Shown piece after piece: positions 1 through 6,168 of a stretch of DNA of 14,341 nt. The stretch comes from JBEHYA01 sp048498415 (GTDB lineage Bacteria; Pseudomonadota; Alphaproteobacteria; UBA9219; RGZA01), in NCBI GenBank assembly GCA_048498415.1, contig JBEHYA010000050.1, forward strand, positions 1 to 14,341, read 5' to 3'. Below the pieces are notes generated by a model. The model was not told the DNA's origin. It did no database searches and saw only the letters and a list, made by a program, of their open reading frames with translations. The position numbers and the translations under genes were made by a program. How positions within the stretch are numbered: position 1 is the first letter of the stretch; each line of letters opens with the position of its first letter.

Positions 1-485
1 GCGGGCTCGGCTTCATCGGCCAAAATCTGGCGCGCCTGGGTGGCGTTGCCGTCTTCCACGGCTTTTTCCAGCGCCTTGTCGGTCATATTCAGGAACTGCA
101 TTGTATTATAACGGATGCCTTCAATCGCCTCGCCCGTGGTGGTATCGCTGAGGAGCGATAAATTGCCCATGCTCTGGGTGATCTCCGAGCGCGTCGCATC
201 CGACTGCTTTTCCTTCATCAGCATGCGGTTGAAATCCTGCTGCAGCAAAAAGTCATAGGTGAGCTTGGAGAAGCTCGCCACGTTTTCCTTGATGTTGACG
301 GCAAGCACCAGCATGCGGTCTTCCTTGGCTTTGAATTCCGAGGAGAGATCCGCCATATGCCACAGGCTCCAGCCCGCGAACACGGTGGTGAAGCCGGCAA
401 GGCAGGCCAATAGAATAAGGGCGGAGACGGGTTTGCGAACCCACGCGTTCGTTTGGGCGAACGCGGTTTTGAGCTTATCTAACAT
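1..485 (-). CDS. Membrane sensor protein, chemotaxis-receptor-like N-terminus (partial)
   Basis: The N-terminal 161 codons of a membrane protein whose rest lies beyond the left edge. It begins MLDKLKTAFAQTNAW, followed by one hydrophobic segment (about residues 19-40, SALILLACLAGFTTVFAGW). A long polar helical region then contains features typical of four-helix-bundle periplasmic sensor domains of methyl-accepting chemotaxis proteins and some sensor kinases, such as ENVASFSKLTYDFLLQQDF and NATQARQILADEAEP. The signalling half is not visible, so a chemoreceptor, histidine kinase or cyclase are all possible. The start is well placed: GGAG lies 6 nt upstream, inside the end of ppdK, and the ATG follows the ppdK stop by only 3 nt. 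The gene is therefore probably co-transcribed and translationally coupled with ppdK. Sensor-type membrane protein is fairly sure; exact class is not. Confidence 0.72.
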   Translation of the reverse strand, partial: MLDKLKTAFAQTNAWVRKPVSALILLACLAGFTTVFAGWSLWHMADLSSEFKAKEDRMLVLAVNIKENVASFSKLTYDFLLQQDFNRMLMKEKQSDATRSEITQSMGNLSLLSDTTTGEAIEGIRYNTMQFLNMTDKALEKAVEDGNATQARQILADEAEP

Positions 486-488
486 TTA

Positions 489-3176
489 TCACTCCGCTGC
501 TTCTGCTTTCACGGCCTTGTGCTTCAAGGCAGCCTGCGCTGCCGCAAGCCGCGCAATGGGCACGCGGTACGGCGAACAGGACACGTAGTTGAGACCTACG
601 CTTTCGCAGAAATTGATGGATTCCGGATCGCCGCCATGCTCGCCGCAGATACCTAGCTTTAATTCGCTACGGGTACGGCGGCCGCGTTCGGCGGCAATGC
701 GAATAAGTTCGCCCACGCCCTGTTGATCAAGGCTGGCAAAGGGGTCACGGTCCACGATACCCACGCGGATATAATCCGGCATAAAGTTACCGGCGTCATC
801 GCGGCTGATGCCGAGCGTGGTTTGCGTCAGATCATTGGTGCCGAAGCTGAAGAATTCGGCCTGCTCCGCAATCTGGCCTGCCATGAGCGCTGCGCGCGGC
901 AGTTCGATCATGGTACCGACCATATATTTCACATCCACGCCATACTTCTTCATGGCTTTCTGTGCTTCCTGGTCGATGACATCCTTGAGCATCGAGAATT
1001 CTTTCTTGGTGATGATGAGCGGGATCATCACTTCCGGCAGCACGACCTTGCCGCCCTTCTGCACTTCCGCCGCCGCTTCAAAAATGGCGCGGGCCTGCAT
1101 TTCGTAAATTTCCGGGAACGTGACGCCCAGGCGGCAGCCGCGGTGGCCCAGCATGGGATTGGCTTCATGCAGCGCCTGCGCGCGCATTTTGACCTTGGCC
1201 AGATCAATGCCCGCACCCTTCGCGACTTCCTGCATTTCAGCATCGGTCTTGGGCAGGAATTCGTGCAGCGGCGGATCGAGCAAACGAATGGTGACCGGCA
1301 GGCCTTCCATGATGGTGAAGATTTCAACGAAATCTTTCTTCTGCATCGGCTCGATCTTGGAGAGCGCTTTGCGGCGCCCCGCTTCATCATCCGCCACGAT
1401 CATCTCACGGACAGCAATGATGCGTTCGGCATCGAAGAACATATGTTCCGTGCGGCACAGGCCAATGCCTTCCGCGCCGAATTTACGCGCGGTGCGCGTA
1501 TCCAGCGGCGTTTCCGCATTGGTGCGCACTTTCAGGCGGCGGGTTTTATCGGCCCAGGCCATCAGCGTGCCGAAATCGCCGGAGAGCTCGGGTTGTACAG
1601 TCGGTACTTCACCCAGCATCACTTCGCCGGTCGAGCCATCAATGGTAATTTTATCGCCGGCTTTGATCACGGTAGAACCCACCGTCATCGTGCCTTTGGC
1701 ATAATCCATATGCAGTTGGCCCGCGCCCGCCACGCAGGCACGGCCCATGCCGCGCGCGACCACGGCGGCGTGGCTGGTCATACCGCCACGGCTGGTGACG
1801 ATGCCTTTGGCGGCGTGCATGCCGTGAATATCTTCCGGGCTGGTTTCAATGCGGCATAGAATGACGGCGTTACCTTTTGAAGCCAGTTCTTCCGCCTTAT
1901 CGGCGCTGAACACCACCTGGCCGCATGCGGCGCCGGGGGAAGCCGGTAGACCCTTCACCACCACCTGCTTCTTGGCCTTGGGGTCGAGCGTGGGGTGCAA
2001 TAATTGATCAAGCGAGGACGCATCAATGCGCGCAATCGCATCGTTCTGCGAGATCAGGTTTTCGGCAACCATATCAACGGCGATTTTCAGCGCCGCCTTG
2101 GCGGTGCGCTTGCCGTTGCGGGTTTGCAGCATATACAGCTTGCCCTTCTCGACCGTGAATTCGATATCCTGCATATCGCGGTAATGCTTTTCGAGGCGCT
2201 CGCGCACGGCGGCCAGCTGCTTGAAAACATCCGGCATCACTTCTTCCATGGCCGGCAGGTTGGAGCCGTTGGCCTCTTTGCCCTTGATGGTCAGATGCTG
2301 CGGCGTGCGAATGCCCGCCACCACGTCTTCGCCCTGCGCATTCACAAGGTATTCGCCGTAGAACTGGTTCTCGCCCGTGGAAGGGTTGCGCGTAAACGCC
2401 ACGCCCGTCGCGCAGTCATCGCCCATATTGCCGAAGACCATGGATTGCACGTTCACCGCCGTGCCCCAGTCGCCCGGAATGTTGTTGAGCTTGCGATACG
2501 TAATGGCACGCTGGTTCATCCATGAACCGAACACGGCGCCGATGGCGCCCCATAACTGCTCCTGCACATCCTGGGGGAAGGCTTTGCCAGTTTTATCCTG
2601 CACAACCTTTTTGTAGTTCACGATCACCTTCTGCCAGTCTTCGGCAGATAAATCGGTATCCTGATGCAAATTCTTCTCGTGCTTGTAGTCTTCCAGCACT
2701 TCTTCGAAATTGTGGTGCTCAACATCGAGAACCACGTTGGAATACATCTGAATGAAGCGGCGGTAGCTGTCATACGCAAAACGCTGGTCGCCACTCTTTT
2801 CGATCAAGCCCTTCACGGTTGTATCGTTAAGGCCCAAATTCAAAACCGTATCCATCATGCCCGGCATGGAAGCACGCGCGCCGGAACGCACGGAAACCAG
2901 CAGCGGGTTGGCGGCATCGCCAAACTTCTTGCTCATGCGCTTTTCAACAAGCGCGAGCGCGGCGTTTACCTGGTCTTTGAGTTCAGATGGGTACTGGCGG
3001 TTATTGGCGTAGAACGCGGTGCAGACTTCCGTGGTAATCGTGAAGCCTGGCGGAACAGGAAGCCCAAGGTTCATCATTTCAGCGAGGTTCGCGCCTTTGC
3101 CCCCCAGCAAATTCTTCATATCCGCGCGGCCTTCGGCCTTACCATCACCGAAGCTGTAGACCCATTGCTTAGCCAT
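489..3176 (-). CDS. ppdK: Pyruvate, phosphate dikinase
   Basis: A cytosolic enzyme interconverting pyruvate + ATP + phosphate and phosphoenolpyruvate + AMP + diphosphate, linking glycolysis and gluconeogenesis. The 895-aa length is normal for the family. The N-terminal nucleotide-binding region starts MAKQWVYSFGDG and contains LLGGKGANLAEM (about residues 23-34). The central swivelling domain carries GGMTSHAAVVARG, with the phosphorylated His at residue 469. The C-terminal PEP/pyruvate barrel includes GLCRTEHMFF, SFGTNDLTQTTLG and GICGEHGGDP, with the catalytic Cys at 844. All key motifs are intact. The start is supported by GGAGAG 6 nt upstream. It lies 143 bp downstream of the glycyl-tRNA synthetase gene on the same strand, and the downstream sensor gene follows after 3 nt. 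A GC-rich hairpin sits in the leader. No fused regulatory domain is seen. Confidence 0.98.
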   Translation of the reverse strand: MAKQWVYSFGDGKAEGRADMKNLLGGKGANLAEMMNLGLPVPPGFTITTEVCTAFYANNRQYPSELKDQVNAALALVEKRMSKKFGDAANPLLVSVRSGARASMPGMMDTVLNLGLNDTTVKGLIEKSGDQRFAYDSYRRFIQMYSNVVLDVEHHNFEEVLEDYKHEKNLHQDTDLSAEDWQKVIVNYKKVVQDKTGKAFPQDVQEQLWGAIGAVFGSWMNQRAITYRKLNNIPGDWGTAVNVQSMVFGNMGDDCATGVAFTRNPSTGENQFYGEYLVNAQGEDVVAGIRTPQHLTIKGKEANGSNLPAMEEVMPDVFKQLAAVRERLEKHYRDMQDIEFTVEKGKLYMLQTRNGKRTAKAALKIAVDMVAENLISQNDAIARIDASSLDQLLHPTLDPKAKKQVVVKGLPASPGAACGQVVFSADKAEELASKGNAVILCRIETSPEDIHGMHAAKGIVTSRGGMTSHAAVVARGMGRACVAGAGQLHMDYAKGTMTVGSTVIKAGDKITIDGSTGEVMLGEVPTVQPELSGDFGTLMAWADKTRRLKVRTNAETPLDTRTARKFGAEGIGLCRTEHMFFDAERIIAVREMIVADDEAGRRKALSKIEPMQKKDFVEIFTIMEGLPVTIRLLDPPLHEFLPKTDAEMQEVAKGAGIDLAKVKMRAQALHEANPMLGHRGCRLGVTFPEIYEMQARAIFEAAAEVQKGGKVVLPEVMIPLIITKKEFSMLKDVIDQEAQKAMKKYGVDVKYMVGTMIELPRAALMAGQIAEQAEFFSFGTNDLTQTTLGISRDDAGNFMPDYIRVGIVDRDPFASLDQQGVGELIRIAAERGRRTRSELKLGICGEHGGDPESINFCESVGLNYVSCSPYRVPIARLAAAQAALKHKAVKAEAAE

Positions 3177-3193
3177 TCAATGCTCTCCATTAA

Positions 3194-3209
3194 GGGGGCC
3201 AAAACCCCC
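3194..3209 (-). promoter_or_regulatory. Short GC hairpin in the ppdK leader
   Basis: Five consecutive G and five consecutive C, separated by a 6-nt loop, can form a small stem in the ppdK 5' leader, ending 5 nt before the GGAGAG ribosome binding site. On the upstream side it is joined to a perfect 10-bp CCCCCGGGGG palindrome (3205-3214). It has no poly-U tail in the direction of transcription, so it is not an obvious terminator of the upstream gene. It may affect translation or mRNA stability, or mean nothing. Confidence 0.25.
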
Positions 3210-3319
3210 GGGGGACTCGGGAGATAGAGCCACAACGAATAGGCAACAGGCAACCCATTTTTTGATGTTGCCCACATAAATTTTATTTGATTTTTCAGAT
3301 AGTTAAAGGTCGTTTTGGC

Positions 3320-4912
3320 TTATGCAATCTTTTCAGTCACATACGCCTTTACCTTATCAAGGCTGACCTTCTCCTGGGTGGCGGTATCGCGATTTCGAAC
3401 CGTGACCGTACCGGCCGTTTGCGTATCGCCATCGATGGTGATGCAGAACGGAGTCCCGATCTCGTCCATGCGCGCATAACGCTTACCAATCGCCTGCTTG
3501 GCATCGAACTGACACGTCATGCTCTGGCGCATATCCAGATAAAGCTTCTCCGCAATCTCCGGCAGGCCGTCTTTGTTCACCAGCGGGAAAATACCGGCTT
3601 TGACCGGCGCCAGCGATGGCTTGATCTTCAGCCATTCCGGGCTGGGGCGCGCGGGGTCGTGCTGATACGCATCGCACAGCACGGCGAGCACGCCGCGGGT
3701 TAAGCCGGAAGCCGGCTCAATGACATGCGGCATATAGCGCGCGCCGCCGCCTTCCTGATCGAAATATTCCAGCTTGGTCTTGGAATGTGTCTGGTGCTGC
3801 GTGAGGTCGTAATTGCCGCGATGGGCCACACCTTCCAGCTCCCCGAATTTGGGTTCGGTGAACGGGTATTTGTATTCAACGTCAGCACACGCGGTGGAAT
3901 AATGCGCGAGCTCGTCTTTTTCATGCTCGCGGCGCTGGATATTGGCTTTATTCAGGCCAATCCGCTCGCTCCACCACTTCAGGCGGGTCTGCACCCAGTA
4001 CTCATACCAGGTCGGCGCTTCTTCGGGCGAACAGAAGAATTCCATTTCCATCTGTTCAAATTCGCGCGTGCGGAAAATAAAGTTACGCGGCGTGACTTCA
4101 TTGCGGAATGATTTGCCCACCTGCGCAATGCCAAACGGCACCTTCACGCGTGAACTATCCAGCACATTCTTGTAATTCAGGAAAATACCCTGCGCGGTTT
4201 CCGGGCGAAGGTATGCTTTGCTATCATCGCTCTGGAACACGCCCACATAGGTGTGGAACATCAGATTGAACTGGCGGGGTTGTGTAAGCGTTCCTTTTTT
4301 CTCCGCATCGGGCCCATATACTTGAGACGGATCGAGATAATTTAATTCGGAACCAAAAAACACTGTAAAAGGCTTAGGTTTTTCTACAGAAATCAGGTCG
4401 CCGCCACCTAATTTGGCGATTAGTTTTTTTGACTTCTTTTCTACTACTTCCTTCATGTCCTCATTTTCGAGAGCACTTATGAAAAGTGGAACTAAGTCAT
4501 TTTTCTTATTTCTGTATTGGACTTCAAAAACCATCACATGGTCGGCGCGATAACGCAGTTTGGTCTCGGTGCAATCTGTCATCAAATCGGCAAAACCGCC
4601 CACGTGGCCCGAAGCCACCCAGGTCTGCGGGTTCTGGATGATCGCGCTATCGAGGCCCACAATTGAAACGAGCTTGCCATCCGGGCCAATCGGCGGGCAT
4701 TCGACCATGTCGCGCCACCACGCATCGCGGATGTTGTTTTTCAGCTGCGCGCCAAGCGGGCCGAAATCCCAAAAGCCGTTCAGGCCACCGTATATTTCAG
4801 ACGCCGGAAACACAAAGCCGCGGCGTTTGGCGAGGCTGACCAGATTGGCCATTTTTTGGGTGGGGGTCACGGGGCCGGCAGGCGCGGCAACGGCAGTGGC
4901 GGGTTCAGACAT
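3320..4912 (-). CDS. glyQS: Glycyl-tRNA synthetase, single-chain (alpha2) type
   Basis: Class II aminoacyl-tRNA synthetase that charges tRNA-Gly in the cytosol. It belongs to the single-polypeptide homodimer family, not the GlyQ/GlyS two-subunit family. Visible motifs include RRGFVFPASEIYGG and WDFGPLGAQLKNN (residues 31-60), the motif 2 region RPETAQGIF (236-244) with FRNEVTPRNFIFRTREFEQ, GVAHRGNYDLTQH (361-373), motif 3 EPASGLTRGVLAVL (399-412), and a C-terminal anticodon-binding region (about 430-530). The 530-aa length is somewhat long, owing to a Pro/Ala-rich N-terminal extension of about 20 residues and a Lys-rich insertion at about 128-201 encoded by much more AT-rich DNA. The first ATG has only a weak AAAGAA ribosome site; Met21 is an alternative without a better one. 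It lies upstream of ppdK on the same strand and has a plausible own promoter. Confidence 0.96.
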   Translation of the reverse strand: MSEPATAVAAPAGPVTPTQKMANLVSLAKRRGFVFPASEIYGGLNGFWDFGPLGAQLKNNIRDAWWRDMVECPPIGPDGKLVSIVGLDSAIIQNPQTWVASGHVGGFADLMTDCTETKLRYRADHVMVFEVQYRNKKNDLVPLFISALENEDMKEVVEKKSKKLIAKLGGGDLISVEKPKPFTVFFGSELNYLDPSQVYGPDAEKKGTLTQPRQFNLMFHTYVGVFQSDDSKAYLRPETAQGIFLNYKNVLDSSRVKVPFGIAQVGKSFRNEVTPRNFIFRTREFEQMEMEFFCSPEEAPTWYEYWVQTRLKWWSERIGLNKANIQRREHEKDELAHYSTACADVEYKYPFTEPKFGELEGVAHRGNYDLTQHQTHSKTKLEYFDQEGGGARYMPHVIEPASGLTRGVLAVLCDAYQHDPARPSPEWLKIKPSLAPVKAGIFPLVNKDGLPEIAEKLYLDMRQSMTCQFDAKQAIGKRYARMDEIGTPFCITIDGDTQTAGTVTVRNRDTATQEKVSLDKVKAYVTEKIA

Positions 4913-4943
4913 ATGAATTCTTTAAAAAGTGAATGATCGAAAA

Positions 4944-4972
4944 GGTATACAGGATTAAATCAGTTTTGTCAT
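4944..4972 (-). promoter_or_regulatory. Putative promoter of the glycyl-tRNA synthetase gene
   Basis: On the minus strand, ATGACA (4972-4967) and TATACC (4949-4944) are separated by 17 nt. They match the sigma70 -35 and -10 consensus at 5 of 6 and 4 of 6 positions. Transcription would begin near 4937, giving a leader of about 25 nt. The -35 hexamer is formed by the terminal GTCAT of the neighbouring palindromic repeat plus one flanking base. Confidence 0.42.
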
Positions 4973-5054
4973 GCCGGCGAAGGCCGGCATCCACGCCGCG
5001 CCATCAAGCTAATTATAACCGTTTTTCGTGGATCCCGGCCTTCGCCGGGATGAC
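4968..5054. repeat. Compound palindromic repeat (REP/BIME-like), copy 1
   Basis: Two 28-nt arms (4968-4995 and 5027-5054) are inverted copies of each other with 26 of 28 positions matching, separated by 31 AT-rich nt. Each arm is also a hairpin by itself: ATGCCGGC / GAAG loop / GCCGGCAT (4971-4990) and ATCCCGGC / CTTC loop / GCCGGGAT (5032-5051). The outer ends are GTCAT and ATGAC. The layout resembles a bacterial interspersed mosaic element. It starts 7 nt after the stop codon of the diiron-protein gene, so it probably forms the 3' end structure of that mRNA. Confidence 0.85.
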
Positions 5055-5061
5055 GGGCAGG

Positions 5062-5943
5062 TTAAGCAGCCTGATCGCGCTTTTTGGCGGCCAGGTATTT
5101 GCTGCGAATGCCGAACCAGGCGATTTTGCCGGCGATTTTGGCGAGCAGACCCTGCGTTTTTAAACCACAGGCCATGAATACCATATTCACCACCTTGCGA
5201 ATGTGGTGCGAGCGGTAAAAACCAAACGCGCGCGCGGCATAGGCGGTGGAATATTTTAAACGGTCATAGCTCGCCGCCGCGTTATCGTTAGCGGCATGGC
5301 GGGTGAGGTCAAACGAATTGGCGGCGTAATACGCATAGGCCAGTTCATCGTCTTCGCTTTCCGCGACACGACTTAGGCCCACTTGCAGACGTTCCAGCTT
5401 GTTCAGCTTTTCCATCGCTAAATAACGGGTCAGCGCATCGTAAAACATTTTGTAATGGCGATGCTCATCGCCGGCGATTTTGCGGCAGATGTCTTTTAAA
5501 ACCGGCTCGTTGGTGGCTTCGGCGAGGGCCGTATAATACGAGCTGGTGCCGGTTTCCACGATGCAGCGGGCAACCAGTTCCGCCGAGCGTGAACCGCGCA
5601 CGGACTCTTTGGCATCGAGATTAATCTTATAGCCGTCGGTAAACCGCTTGAAGCTTTTCGCGAAGTTAAAGCTGGGGTCGGCGAGTTCCGCCCAGCGGCC
5701 CAGCGCCATGCCGTGCTGCACTTCTTCTTCCGACCACTGCGCGATGATTTTCTGGAATTCGGTATCATCGGCAAACACGTTGCCCAGATAGCGCGCATAA
5801 TCATGCGCGTTGTATTCCACCAGCGCGGCGGCTTTGATGATTTTAATAATCTCGGGGTCAAGCTTCGCGCGGTCGAACGCATCCCACTGGATGGAATCCA
5901 GCGTCCAGTGTTCGCGGTTCGGCATGGTCTGTGCAGTCTGCAT
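5062..5943 (-). CDS. Ferritin-like diiron protein, acyl-ACP-desaturase-like
   Basis: A 293-aa soluble, mostly helical protein with a full carboxylate-bridged diiron ligand set: Glu43 (ALVEYNAHDY), Glu74 and His77 (EEEVQHG), Glu130 (CIVETG), and Glu160 and His163 (GDEHRHY). The order E, ExxH, E, ExxH is that of ferritin-like oxygenases. The EEVQHG and DEHRHY spelling recalls the EENRHG and DEKRHE motifs of soluble acyl-ACP desaturases. A desaturase or hydroxylase acting on an acyl chain is a reasonable guess; the substrate is unknown, and other members of the superfamily (rubrerythrin- or AurF-like) remain possible. The basic C-terminal end (about 255-293) contains a moderately hydrophobic amphipathic stretch that could touch the membrane. 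AAGG lies 7 nt before the ATG. The gene has its own promoter with an overlapping palindrome and is followed by a palindromic repeat. Confidence 0.75.
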   Translation of the reverse strand: MQTAQTMPNREHWTLDSIQWDAFDRAKLDPEIIKIIKAAALVEYNAHDYARYLGNVFADDTEFQKIIAQWSEEEVQHGMALGRWAELADPSFNFAKSFKRFTDGYKINLDAKESVRGSRSAELVARCIVETGTSSYYTALAEATNEPVLKDICRKIAGDEHRHYKMFYDALTRYLAMEKLNKLERLQVGLSRVAESEDDELAYAYYAANSFDLTRHAANDNAAASYDRLKYSTAYAARAFGFYRSHHIRKVVNMVFMACGLKTQGLLAKIAGKIAWFGIRSKYLAAKKRDQAA

Positions 5944-5985
5944 AAGAAAGCCTTGGCATGAAATGCGGCTGATCTAAGGTGCGAC

Positions 5986-6015
5986 GTTGTAATGCAGCGC
6001 AGCATCAATTGTCAA
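5986..6015 (-). promoter_or_regulatory. Putative promoter of the diiron-protein gene
   Basis: A perfect -35 hexamer TTGACA (6015-6010, minus strand) is followed after 18 nt by TACAAC (5991-5986), a 4 of 6 match to the -10 consensus. Transcription would start near 5979, leaving a leader of about 35 nt before the ATG at 5943. The -35 lies within an imperfect palindrome, so binding of a regulator there would block RNA polymerase. Confidence 0.5.
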
Positions 6016-6036
6016 TTGTTGCAAGCAATTCTCAAT
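6008..6036. promoter_or_regulatory. Imperfect 29-bp palindrome, candidate operator
   Basis: Ten of 14 base pairs are symmetric: outer ATTG...CAAT, inner AATTG...CAATT, around a TTGCAA-like centre. It covers the -35 hexamer of the diiron-protein promoter and extends upstream. Spacing and symmetry suit a dimeric helix-turn-helix repressor. The regulator cannot be named from the sequence, and no regulator gene is adjacent. Confidence 0.4.
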
Positions 6037-6069
6037 AATTATCAACAGGTTAGAGCTACAATCTTACCT

Positions 6070-6163
6070 GTCATCCCGCACTTGATGCGGGATCCCATGG
6101 TAACGCCCATAGGAAGAGAACCAAATGGGATCCCGGGTCGCGCTAACGCTTGCCCGGGATGAC
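6070..6163. repeat. Compound palindromic repeat (REP/BIME-like), copy 2
   Basis: Same plan as the 4968-5054 element: GTCAT, hairpin, ATCC, spacer, GGAT, hairpin, ATGAC. The left hairpin is ATCCCGCA / CTTGA / TGCGGGAT (6073-6093). The right hairpin pairs ATCCCGGG (6130-6137) with CCCGGGAT (6153-6160) around a 15-nt loop. An inner 10-bp inverted pair (6089-6098 with 6125-6134) and the outer 9-bp pair can also close. It begins 5 nt after the ilvD stop codon and may act as the ilvD mRNA 3' structure or terminator. Confidence 0.8.
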
Positions 6164-6168
6164 AAGAT

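Noticed and set aside
723..1859. Long plus-strand open frame of 378 codons antisense to ppdK
   Set aside because: It is His/Arg/Phe-rich, has no recognisable motif and lies wholly opposite an intact ppdK; in GC-rich genes such shadow frames are expected.
3249..3272. GGCAAC...GTTGCC inverted repeat between the GlyRS gene and ppdK
   Set aside because: A 6-bp stem with a 12-nt loop and no U tract; too weak to call a terminator or operator.
4968..6163. The two palindromic repeats as a CRISPR array or IS ends
   Set aside because: Only two copies over 1.1 kb, with internal dyad symmetry, gene-sized spacing and no transposase or cas gene nearby.
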